Below are positions 55,281 to 64,000 of a stretch of 64,000 nt of DNA, piece by piece; the stretch's first letter is position 1; every line of letters begins with the position of its first letter. The notes under the pieces were generated by a model. The model saw only the letters and a list, made by a program, of their open reading frames with translations, was not told the origin of the DNA and did not search any database. Both the position numbers and the translations under genes were made by a program. Source of the stretch: Pseudeuparius sepicola (Eukaryota; Arthropoda; Insecta; Coleoptera; Anthribidae); contig OY987299.1 of assembly GCA_963920635.1 (NCBI GenBank), positions 20,910,901 to 20,974,900 of the forward strand. The letters run 5' to 3'.

Positions 55281-55470
55281 CTGAGTTGGGTTCGTTGTCG
55301 CTGTTTGGCCTGGCCGACGGTGCCCCATCGCGTGCTTCGATCTCCAATGCGTAGGCGCCTTGCTTCTCCCTGTCGAACACAACCTTGGTGAACACTTCGC
55401 CGGTTTCCTTGTTGATTTCGAAGAAGTCCTTGCCCTCGTTCCTATCAGAGTCCACAATGTAGTAGAACAC
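55281..55470 (-). CDS. CadN: Internal exon of a classical cadherin, probably neural cadherin (CadN)
   Basis: Read on the minus strand, a pyrimidine-rich tract ending in TTTATTCCAG (55471-55480) is followed by 190 bp of open frame. The exon ends at CAG|GTGAGT, with the donor at 55275-55280. It starts in phase 0 with GTG (VFYYIVDSD), holds 63 codons plus one base and leaves in phase 1, so skipping it would shift the frame. The peptide shows cadherin-repeat hallmarks: FEINKETGEV, then FDREKQGAYALEIEARDGAP, with the DRE and ARDG calcium-site signatures. Cadherins are membrane adhesion proteins; CadN acts in axon guidance and synaptic targeting. The exact wording (YYIVDS, YALEIEARDGAPSARP) is what I recall of insect CadN ectodomains, so the family is firm and the paralogue likely. 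Codon use is GC-rich against AT-rich flanks. No neighbouring exon was found, which fits very long introns. It could be one of CadN's alternative exons, but no twin was seen. Confidence 0.85.
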
Positions 55471-55652
55471 CTGGAATAAAAGTTGATAAAATAGATATCT
55501 GTGGGAGAAAATCGAAGATTTTTCTAAGGGTGCCGAGGAAATAATACGAACAACTTGCCATTGTTAAATTATTTGACATTCATCAACACAAACGAGTTCA
55601 GCTTTTGGGCTCCAAGAACTCTGTAGATAAAAACCCTGTGGATAAGAGACAT
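55471..55652. other. Intron sequence upstream of the cadherin exon
   Basis: Contains the acceptor and pyrimidine tract of the exon (CAACTTTTATTCCAG on the minus strand). Nothing else. Confidence 0.5.
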
Positions 55653-56021
55653 CACTAGGATGACCTTGAATTCTGTATTGGATTATCCGAAGTTTGACGG
55701 TTTAGAAGTTACCTTAACTTTTATGATTTTGGGAAAATTTTGTACTTATCCACAAAAATATCACTATTTTGTTAAAACTAAGTGAAATAATTGAGTTTAG
55801 ATTTGTTTCAAGCATATACTCTGGTGTCATAGTTATCTGACCTAACTTATAAGTTCAACTAACTTCTAAACCGTCAAACTTCGGATAACTCAATATAGTT
55901 TAGATTTGTTTCAAGCATATACTCTGGTGTCATAGTTATCTGACCTAACTTATAAGTTCAACTAACTTCTAAACCGTCAAACTTCGGATAACTCAATATA
56001 GTGTTCAAGGTCATCTTAGTG
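55653..56021. mobile_element. Small foldback MITE with a duplicated arm
   Basis: CACTAGGATGACCTTGAA on the left and, read inward from the right, CACTAAGATGACCTTGAA. Both continue TTATCCGAAGTTTGACGG and TTTAGAAGTTA. The right arm is duplicated in tandem (55795-56000). Confidence 0.7.
55795..56000. repeat. Exact 103-bp tandem duplication
   Basis: 55795-55897 and 55898-56000 appear identical, from GTTTAGATTTGTTTCAAGC to GGATAACTCAATATA. Exact identity means a very recent event or an assembly artefact. Confidence 0.9.
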
Positions 56022-56076
56022 GTATCCCCCCCATCCACTGGCTTTGTTTGGACTTCTGACTCTGGGACATCATAGA

Positions 56077-56799
56077 CGGGGTGAGTCACATCTAAAGGCA
56101 GAGCCGAAAACACAACGTAGAATTCGCTAAAATAAGCACATATGCTTAATAAACATTAGCTCAAAAACGCTTGGTTCTCCATATACAGCCTGTTGAAACT
56201 TTTCCAAAAACAACATATATTATTTTTAATTTCTTACGAACCCGTTTAGGAATTCCAACAAAATTTGATACGTATTATGGGATGTCATTTTGTGTAATAA
56301 TTTGGCCCTGTTCAGATGAGCAGCGGCGTAGATACAAATAATTTTATTTTAAATGCCAGCATGATCACCTTGGCACTTGTTTAAAATATCCAAAATTACG
56401 AAAAAACTGTACCAGAAATAAAAAAATACCAAAAGGCGCTTTTTGTTCCAAATTGAATGGGCTATCCAAAAAAGGTAAAATTTTTGGTTTTGCATAGGAG
56501 CGTACTACTTTTTTTACATTTATTTAGTAACTATTTGTATCTACGCCGCTGGTCATCCGAACAGGGTCAAATTATTGCACAAAATGGCAACCGTCCAATG
56601 CATAATGTGTACCAAATTTGGTTGGAATTCCTCAATGGGCTCGAAAGAAATTTAAAAAATATGTTATTTTTGGAAAAATTTCAACACGCTGTATATGGAG
56701 AACCAAGCGTTTTTGAGCTAATGTTTTCAAGCATATGTGCTTATTTTAGCTAGTTCTACCTTGTGTTTTCGGCTCTGCCTTTAGATGTGACTCACCCTG
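56077..56799. mobile_element. Foldback mariner-like MITE (CAGGGTGAGTCAC ends)
   Basis: Left CGGGGTGAGTCACATCTAAA; right, read inward, CAGGGTGAGTCACATCTAAA, with TA at 56800-56801. Arms of about 350 bp meet near 56440 with almost no loop (GAGCAGCGGCGTAGATACAA pairs with its counterpart near 56540). The 98-codon frame at 56457-56753 lies in the arm. Confidence 0.82.
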
Positions 56800-56801
56800 T
56801 A

Positions 56802-57789
56802 TATTTTGTAAAAATATCATTAATTTCAGATATTGTTTGTTGGAGGTTTCCACCATTTTGATAAATTATTCTTAAGCAATCTGTTCATTTCAAAAGGTGC
56901 GACTGGCTTTCTGATGCTTACTTATTAAAAATGTATAATAATTAATTAATTATTAATTTATTTTTATTGAGAGTGTACATAAATAATAAAGCCTAATGGA
57001 ACACTGAATTAATTTCCTAAATAAATACAAACAAGGGCTTTTCGTAGTTGAATTATCTTGAATTTCAGTATCTACTCGAAATCAGGTGGTTTTGAAATAG
57101 AGAATTTCGTATATGCCTGGACGCAGTTCGAAGGAAGCAGTTAAGTGAAAAGAAGGTGATCGATTTGAAGTTACAATGGACTATAGTCTATCTTAAAATA
57201 GGAGAGACTTCCTAATAAATCATCGGATTAGACCAAAATGGGTAGTAAGTCATAGGCGTAGATATTTCTGATTCGAATGTTATTCAAAATAAATGGTAAG
57301 CCTACGCCTATGGAGGAAGAAATCCTTTTGCTTCCGACTATATGCGGGGTGAGCCATACAATAAACGTATGGTTTTTCATGCTGTGGTTGTGAGACAGCT
57401 AAATCTTTATTTTGCTCACCCCTCTGTGGATTTGCATTTATAATACGCATTTATTACTATCGCCCATTTTAAGATAGCCTATAATACAACAATTTTTTAT
57501 AAGCGTGTTGTATTCTTTAAACTCTTTTTATGCTTGGTTTGGCAAAAAAATAAAGCGTCTAAATCCATCTCCGACCTTTCGTTCAATCTGGCAACCCCGC
57601 ACCACGGCAAATCTGGGATCAATTTAAAATTTAAATAGACCGCCAATACACGAGTTTTCGGTAAGTACAGAAACAATATTATTATAATGAGTAGCAATGA
57701 ATGTAATAGGTTAAACTACCTATTTAATAAATTATAATAATATCTATAAAATAAATTAGATATAGTATGTAATTAGTACACTAATTGAC
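56802..57789. other. AT-rich intronic DNA
   Basis: TATAGTCTATCTTAAAATAG (57183) and CATTTTAAGATAGCCTATA (57464) may be the ends of a decayed MITE of about 300 bp. AGTCATAGGCGTAGAT and GCCTACGCCTATGG (57250-57313) pair within it. Confidence 0.4.
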
Positions 57790-58113
57790 CAGCGTGTCTA
57801 CTTTTAAACATAGATATACAAATCCACAAAATCTTTACTTTTCGAGATTAACGCCTCAACTTTTATGTGTGAAAGGCCTTCAAAAACCGCTTCTTTTGAC
57901 CTTCCTATCATTTTCAAAATGCAAATCCAGGGCCGACTGCAATTATTTCTTATACCCCAGATTGTCACCAAAACCAATTAGCTACAGCGTTAATCAGGAC
58001 ACCCCAAAACTCCCACATACCAAATTTGAACAAACAATTTACGGGGCGTTACATTCTGCAGGTTGTCAAAGTTGAGCAAAATCCCCTCAAAACAGTTGAA
58101 TGGTGAACAGGAC
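57790..58113. repeat. Repeat family T, copy 2
   Basis: Direct-orientation match to 31203-31597 (CCTTCAAAAACCGCTTCTTT, ATCCAGGGCCGACTGC, GCGTTAATCAGGACACCCC, GTCAAAGTTGAGCAAAATC). The initial CAGGGTG is decayed to CAGCGTG. Confidence 0.7.
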
Positions 58114-58687
58114 CACTGAAAATGTTGGTGTGCAAAGATCTAATATAAAATATAGAGGGTGTTTTTCTCTGTGCCATTTCAAAATTCAGTGCACGGAAAG
58201 AATCGGAGATCGAGAAAACTTTTTCTCTGCGCTATTTCCGTACGCTATCCTGAAAAAATCTATTTTGCATTATTACTAATACAGATAAAAATTAGGTATT
58301 TTCAAAGAAGTAGAGGACGAGCCCCAAATTTGAGACACATTTTTTGTAAATTCGAAATATAATTCACAATTAAACCAATTTGTATTAATATAGTATTAGA
58401 ATACTTGTTTATTGTATTGACAAAACAGTGATGCAAAGAAACTACATTAAAATAGCGATATAGACAAATTATTGAAATTAAACTTTTCTTTTGTCAAATG
58501 ACCCGTAAAATAAAAGGTTGCCTAATTTGAGACAGGCTGACTAATTTGAGACAGATTGACGTCCCAATTACGCACTGCCTTTACAGCTTTTACTATAGCA
58601 CGAGACTCTAATTTCTTGTGTTTTTTTGGCATCTGTAAAAAAACGGAAATATTGTTTGGGTGCCTAATTTGAAATAGCCTCAATACA
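58114..58687. other. Intronic DNA with AATTTGAGACA repeats
   Basis: CAAATTTGAGACA or CTAATTTGAGACA occurs at about 58324, 58522, 58540 and (as AATTTGAAATA) 58664; inverted copies lie at about 60973 and 60990. They may be terminal or subterminal repeats of the pogo-like element whose N-terminus is annotated at 58522-58632. Confidence 0.45.
58522..58632 (-). pseudogene. N-terminal fragment of a pogo/pipsqueak-type transposase
   Basis: Just after TTTTTTTACAG, the minus strand opens MPKKHKKLESRAIVKAVKAV followed by RNWD. M-basic-K..-(A/I)..A+.AV+ is the start of a pipsqueak-type HTH found in pogo/Tigger transposases and related BTB proteins. The homology stops there: the next codons are made from the AATTTGAGACA repeats and the frame ends after 36 residues. 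A terminal-repeat junction by internal deletion is the likely cause. Short, so only moderately certain. Confidence 0.4.
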
Positions 58688-59605
58688 CACTGAAAGAATT
58701 ACTTTGCTACGGTTAGTAAGAACTCAATTACCGCAGCAAAATATCTGCATTAAATAGGCGCCGAGTGAGTTACTTTGCTACCGCAGCAAAGCACGCTTTG
58801 CTAAAGACAACTCAATTGCAGTAAGTAAGCAGATTTGTTGAAAATCACTATGCTGTGATAATTCAACCCTTGTATTAAGGCAAGTGAGTCAGCTCACTAA
58901 CCACAAGTGAGTTGCTTAGCTACCATAGCAAATAATTTGATTGTGGTTATGTAGGTTTTGTTGCTGTAATTGAATCAGCTCATTAATGACAATTAAGCTG
59001 CCCACTAGCCACAAGTGAGTTGCTTAACTACCATAGAAAAAAATTTATTTGTTGCCGGCGTCTTTAAAGGTACGTAAAAATTAATATCTTCAGACTTAAT
59101 GTCCGCTTGGTATCAAAGACGGCAATGTTCCCGGAAAACAATGATGCCAGAGCTGTCTAGGTCTAGACGATCAGTACGATCATCACGGACCAACAACTGC
59201 GCGACGACTGCGGCGGGGCCGCCTGGCGGGCTCAGGCTTGCCAGCTGGCGCAAGCGCATTTGGAGCTCACCGTTAATTTTAGCAAAGCAACTCACTTGTT
59301 GTAAGTGAGGGCTCGCTAGCCACAAACGAGCAGTTGAATTACCACAGCTGAGTGCATTGCAGCATACTGCACTCACCTGTAGTAACAAAACGACTAGCTT
59401 CATGTAAGTAAGTGGGCTCACTAAAAGGAATTTCTAGTGACCTATCCTTTAACCGCAAGTTAAAATTTTGCTGTGGTAGCAAAGAAGTTTTAGCAAAACA
59501 GGTTTACTTGCCACAGCAATTTTTTTTGCTATGACAGCATAATATCTATTTACCGCAGCAAAAAAAACTTAGCAAAGCAACTCACTTGGCGGAATTCTTT
59601 CAGTG
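58688..59605. mobile_element. TIR element with CACTGAAAGAATT ends and GCAAAG subterminal repeats
   Basis: CACTGAAAGAATT at 58688 and GGAATTCTTTCAGTG ending at 59605 are inverted. Words such as CTTTGCTAAAG, CCGCAGCAAA and AGCAAAGCAACTCACTTG crowd both halves. No target duplication was evident. It contains a GC-rich open frame (59095-59285). Superfamily not recognised. Confidence 0.65.
59095..59285 (-). other. GC-rich open segment inside the CACTGAAAG element
   Basis: About 190 bp, far GC-richer than the element around it, open on both strands. The minus strand reads KINGELQMRLRQLASLSPPG then GPAAVVAQLLVRDDRTDRLD. The plus-strand frame begins after ATATCTTCAG and ends at GAGCTCACCG. I recognise no domain. 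It may be a captured host exon or a transposase exon; the coding strand is undecided. Confidence 0.35.
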
Positions 59606-59636
59606 CAGAACCCATTTGGTATATCATATTAGAAAT

Positions 59637-60690
59637 TTACAAAAAGAAAGTTAGCGGCTTTATGTGACTATAAATTTTGGCAACTGGTAATATCATACCA
59701 ACATCCAAGTTCTAATGGATGTGCCGGTGTTTTCATATTTCAATCGTTCGAGAAGGTAGACTACGACAGCTGTTTCCCCTTATTAGGTTCATCAAGGCAG
59801 CCATAACCTTCCAAAACGACTCAAACCGAAACGGTAGCAGTTATAATAGTGTAACTTGCACTTGGAGATGAGAAACCAACCAGTGGCGCCATCTAGTATC
59901 AAGCTGATAGTACCAGAGCCGTAATTTCACAAAACATAGTAAACACTAACAAGAAAAAGTTAGGTTGGTGTTGAATCCAGAAAACTACAAAATAAATGTG
60001 AAGAGGAAGTGACACAGGAAACAGGCTCATTGGCCATTGGATAAAATTTCACGTCCCCAATAGATTTTTACAAAAAGAAAATTAGCGGCTTTATGGGACT
60101 ATAAATTTTGGCAACTGGTATTATCATACCAACATCCAAGTTCTAATGGTGTTTTCATATTTATCAAAGCCGCTAACTTTCTTTTTGTAAAAATCTATTG
60201 GGGACGTGAAATGTTATCATCTTTTTAATATTTCTACGGCTATAAGATGCAAGTTTCACAAGGATAGGGCTCCCGGCCAGATCCTTGTTGATTTCCACAA
60301 ATTTGGAAGATACAGTGGTGAATGGCCAATGAGCCTGTTTCCTGTGTCACTTCTTCTTCACATTTATTTTGTAGTTTTCTCGATTCAACACCTACCTAAC
60401 TTTTTTTTGTTGGTGTTTACTATGTTTTGTGAAATTTCGGCTCTGGTACTATCAGCTTGATACTAGATGGCGCCACTGGTTGGTTTCTCACCTCCAAGTG
60501 CAAGTTACACTATTATAACTGCTACCGTTTCGGTTTGAGTCGTTCGGGAAGGTTATGGCTGCCTTGATGAACCTAATAAGGGGAGCTGTTGTAATCTACC
60601 TTCTCGAACGATTCAAATATGAAAACACCGGCACATCCATTAGAACTTTGATATTGGTATGATATTACCAGTTGCCAAAATTTCATAATA
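59637..60690. mobile_element. Large foldback with a second foldback at its centre
   Basis: Left and right arms of about 400-450 bp pair: AAATTTTGGCAACTGGTAAT (59672) with its counterpart near 60670, TTCATCAAGGCAGCCATAAC (59788) with its counterpart near 60560, and AGTGGCGCCATCTAGTATCA (59881) with its counterpart near 60460. The centre (60063-60197) is a smaller foldback beginning AGATTTTTACAAAAAGAAAA that repeats the terminal sequence. The 84-codon frame at 60206-60460 is arm sequence. Confidence 0.75.
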
Positions 60691-61544
60691 GAAATTTTCA
60701 GTATACAAAATTGACAACAGCATTTTAGGTTAGTTATGAAAAAATGGTGACAAATTTCAATGAGACGTCATTATGCAATATCTCCTATACTAACTAGTAG
60801 AACACATAAAATGTTTTATTACACCTTACCTTGACTGTAAATGCCGGTCTATTAACACTATTAATAAGACTTTATCAGTCAAATCACACTAAACGTGCTT
60901 TTGTGCAGAAACAAACGAATTATTCTACGCTATTTCTGTTAGATGGCGTTACATATCTGTTAATATAAGGAGCTATCTCAAATTAGGCACCTATCTCAAA
61001 TTTGGGCCTCTTTATAACAAAAAAAGGTTTTTTGTTGTATAAGTCAATAATTCTTTGAGAAATATTAAAATATTTTGAAAATTCTAATGTCGTTAAAACA
61101 GAAAGATAGGTTTTTTCCAGCAATTTTTTACGTACTGTAGCGCTAACTACATATTCCTCGGGGATTCGTTTCTCTTTATTCCTCCAGCATGATATTGTAG
61201 ATGCGCTTTGATCCCTCATTAAATTTATTTTCCTCTTGTTCCCTTGTCTGGGAGATTTCAAATTAATAACCCCTCCATCCAGCGGCCGTGTATGCACGGC
61301 ATTCATTAATAAAGATGATGCCTCAATACATCGAGGCTCCCTTATGCATTATGTATGCAACAAGACGAGACAGTTCCATTAAGAAGCGGCTTCGAACCGA
61401 ACTTTATACAGATTAAGACTTCAATTTATCTCAGATTTCACATGTTATTAGGCATATATGGCGCCACCGATGCCAATCTAATACTTCTCAACGACTCTAT
61501 TGTGTCTAATCAGGCAGCTTCTTTCTTAACGACCAATCGTATGC
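60691..61544. other. Intronic DNA with an unassigned 107-codon frame
   Basis: The minus-strand frame at 60983-61306 includes KSPRQGNKRKINLMRDQSAS and VRKKLLEKTYLSVLTTLEFS and ends inside an AATTTGAGATA repeat (KRPKFEIGA). It looks coding-like and may be a transposase piece, but I recognise no domain. The rest shows nothing. Confidence 0.3.
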
Positions 61545-61735
61545 ACTTGCTAAAGAGATAAATGCGCAAGACTTGGCAACCGCGGATTTTCTCAATATCT
61601 ACACATCGACTTATTTATTCAATTGGTTTGTTTTTCACTGTTCTAAATCGTAGATACAACTGAAAATTATGTTGCAGTATCATCAGACATTGTAAATAAA
61701 TGAATTTACAAGCAAAATATGATTACTCGTCAAGT
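61545..61735. repeat. Diverged family K fragment
   Basis: GACTTGGCAACCGCGGATTTT, TTTTTCACTGTTCTAAAT and AAAATTATGTTGCAGTATCATC follow the order of 37045-37160 (TTAGCAACCGCGAATCTG, TTTCACACTGTTCTAAATTATG, AAATTATGTTGCGGTACTATTA). Confidence 0.5.
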
Positions 61736-61854
61736 AGGCAATATTTGTCAACATTTTATTAAGACGCACATACGAATAAATTATGTTTTTTCACTAGTAA
61801 TCGCCCTAGTGCTTGAATTATTGCCGGACATTTTTCGAGTACACGAATTTTTTG

Positions 61855-61892
61855 AAAATTATCACGAGTCGCGTAGCGACGAGGTATAATTT
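61855..61892. repeat. ATTATCACGAGTCGCGTAGCGAC-type hairpin
   Basis: GAAAATTATCACGAGTCGC and GCGACGAGGTATAATTTTC pair around GTA. It resembles the ACGCGTAGCG hairpin at 24300. Confidence 0.65.
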
Positions 61893-62004
61893 TCTTAAAA
61901 AAATGGTGTTAGAGAAAAATTTCCGGTTATTAATTCAAGAACGTGGGGGATTCGGTAAGAAAATTCCATACCTACACGTAAATTTAACGAAATTATTATC
62001 AAAA
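61893..62004. other. Spacer
   Basis: No feature seen. Confidence 0.3.
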
Positions 62005-62655
62005 TTTTTTTCTTGAAATCGGCAGTAAAGTGTCCCAAAATCGTCATTAAAAGCACAGAAATCGTAAAATAATGGGCTACATTATTGTACGATTTTTTCA
62101 ATAAGTAGGCTTTGGCAAGACGTAAACATCAAACGTCAGACGTGGAGAAATCGCCCGTCAAAAGTGACCAAATATTCAAAACCCGGCCGATAAAGGCCCA
62201 TTTAACTTTTCGTACACATTGCGAAATTGTTTCCTACAGAAGCGCAATCCTTCAGTATACATATTTTAGTAGGTTTGAATATCGATAGATTATTGTTATG
62301 GAGGCTGCACAAGAACCGGCAGTTTGGTTTTTCTGTACGAATGTGCCGTGTCTTGTCTTACTTGACCTAGGTAGAGCTATGAATGTTCTTTATTCATTGA
62401 GGTAGAGCGATCGTCAAAGTCAAGCAACGCCGCGCGTAGTCGGTTCATGGACGGGTGATCCCTTATTATTATTTTCTTGCCTAATAAAACATTTTTTTCC
62501 GATTTCAAAAAAAAATATAGGTAATATGTACCTCGGCACTGAAGTTCTTTTTATGACTCATGTGGTTTATTTGCCTCGGCCAGAGGCCTCGACAATTAAA
62601 TTCCGCATGAGTCATAAAAAGTTGAACTTCAGTGCCTTGGTACATAAATAACTAT
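62005..62655 (-). mobile_element. Family H copy D, full-length and inverted
   Basis: On the minus strand it starts ATAGTTATTTATGTACCAAGG, forms the complete hairpin of about 115 bp with the GCCTCTGGCCGAGG tip (62528-62645), and continues through the body landmarks GCGCGGCGTTGC and CAATTTCGCAATGTGTACG to CCGATTTCAAGAAAA. It contains a segment CTATGAATGTTCTTTATTCAT (about 62377) not present in the other copies. Confidence 0.8.
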
Positions 62656-63739
62656 TGTCGGGTATCTAATTGTTACAATGTCACATTATAATAATGACAT
62701 TTGTCAAAAAAATTTCCGCTGTAATCACCTCCTGCTGCCTAGAGCAAGTGAGAATATTTCCGGAAATTTTTTGAATTGCCATGACAACTATGGAATTTTC
62801 GTAAGTAATATCATAAGGGCATCTAATTTCTCCAAAAAAAAATGGAAAAAACACGTTGCTTAGTAATATTTTAACAAGAAGCATGAGTGCTGGTGGCAAC
62901 AAAAATCCGAGTAGAAGACGAGGATTTTTGCACCGGCACAAATGCATTATGTTAAAAAAATATTGCTTAGCATTGTGTTTTTTTTGGATTTTTTTCACAG
63001 GAAAAATTAGTTGCCCGAATGGTATTTGACAAGACTATTTCATGAGTAACAGATTATTCTGCATACACATAGCTTACAAAACATACTACCTATTATCTGT
63101 ACAACAGCTGTCAAGTTTTGCCGCGGGTAAACTCGAAAAAATTGCTGACAGGTGCTGTCATACAGTTTTTCCATCAGAAACCATTTGTAAAAAAAAAACG
63201 AGGGAAATAGTCACTCAGGTTTCCAAGTTTAGGGAATCAGGGCAGATTGATTGGTCTTGTTCACAACATTCAGTTGTTTATTGCCGGAGATGGCAACTAT
63301 TAACCAGTACACAGTACACCTTTTAGAGTAAAATAGTTTGTGTGTTTCACATTTTGTTGTTGGGGCTACAAATGCTGGGCTGTCCACCCATGCGCAAAAA
63401 AAAAGTGCGTGATGCTCAATAATAAGCCCAGCAAATAAAAAATATTTACCTATTTCTGTTAAAAAATAATATAACAACAAACGTATTTTTTTATAAAATG
63501 CCATAACATAATCCGACCCATAATGCCCGGAGGTTAAGTGGACACCTCTCAAAACACCGATGGGTTCTCATACGGTTTTTGGTGCCCAATCAGCCCTGAT
63601 GTATGACACAGTTTTATATCCACCGCAGAGGCACGCTATAGGGGGATAATTTTCACCGGCAATAAATTGTTCCCATAAATTCGGGCGTCCCCTCTCGGAA
63701 AAAAAAACACTCCCCGACACCATCTCGTGCAAACGGGTG
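62656..63739. other. Intronic DNA, nothing firm
   Basis: TGCTGGGCT (63371) and AGCCCAGCA (63424) pair as a hairpin. Frames of about 105 codons on the minus strand (62681-62998, 63229-63552) lack recognisable domains. Confidence 0.35.
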
Positions 63740-64000
63740 GCGCGAGTAAGCAATTAATTAGGGGACCACCGGGCGAATTCCCCCAGAAAAAGAACACGGT
63801 CCGGGGCGGCGCCGGCCCGCCACGGCCAGAGGCGATTATTAATATTGCGGCGTGAGCATCAATTCACGCCCTCCCAGAACGGGTGTGCCACGACGCGCGG
63901 GCCTGCAGCGACTCCTCATTTCGGGTATGCCGACTTCTCGCCACATCGCATCGGTCCGAACTTGGCAACGTCGCACACAGATAGAAAGAGATACTTGAAT
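63740..64000. promoter_or_regulatory. GC-rich island at the window edge
   Basis: CpG-rich single-copy block with GCGATTATTAATATTGCGG (about 63831-63849), a near-palindromic homeodomain-type word, among GC runs. It may be an enhancer, promoter or exon continuing beyond the window. There is no direct evidence for any of these. Confidence 0.3.

Noticed and set aside
1..64000. CRISPR arrays, bacterial operons, rRNA
   Set aside because: Repeats here are transposon ends or tandem copies without equal spacers, and coding density and splice sites show nuclear animal DNA.

Overview
This is an AT-rich stretch of animal nuclear DNA, most likely from an insect. It has no bacterial gene layout, no long reading frames, one convincing spliced host exon and a dense load of DNA transposons. 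Short CCTAA runs and the types of mariner, hAT and CR1/Jockey-like debris also fit an insect. The order cannot be fixed from sequence alone; a beetle or other large-genome insect is a guess. No tRNA, rRNA, CRISPR or bacterial-type operon was recognised.

The only host coding sequence I can support is one 190-bp exon on the minus strand (55281-55470). It has textbook splice sites and encodes part of a classical cadherin repeat, and it reads like insect neural cadherin (CadN). The rest of the window is then best read as two very long CadN introns, downstream of the exon at 1-55280 and upstream at 55471-64000. Just inside the downstream intron lies a regular array of TAATCC motifs.

The introns are built mainly from mobile elements. 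(1) Long foldback mariner-like elements with CAGGGTG/CAGTGTG ends and TA targets: 3712-6136 with 3969-5851 nested in it, 8382-9836, 18081-18552, 19602-21068, 39576-41050, 48354-50251 and 56077-56799. (2) Three hAT elements with perfect 8-bp target duplications: 14872-15110, 15510-16653 and 41525-42339. The second keeps a dimerisation-domain ORF behind a heat-shock-like core promoter. (3) A possible 9-bp-TSD element (7158-7592) inside another foldback. (4) A hairpin-headed repeat of about 0.6 kb, with a tandem pair at 10421-11597 and inverted copies near 40.0 and 62.3 kb. (5) A head-to-tail duplication (32648-35884 and 35885-38947) of a transposase relic plus a CR1/Jockey-type LINE. Its second copy carries a 1.2-kb hairpin-rich insertion with an empty site in the first copy. 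(6) A possible solo LTR (52530-53170) and several smaller MITE-like or dispersed repeats.

GC-richer patches without repeat features (about 1010-1420, 45240-45560, 50380-50715 and 63740-64000) are candidates for intronic regulatory DNA, one with an octamer motif. No complete autonomous element was seen. The transposase pieces that remain are single domains: HTH only, dimerisation domain only, C-terminus only, pipsqueak-type N-terminus only.
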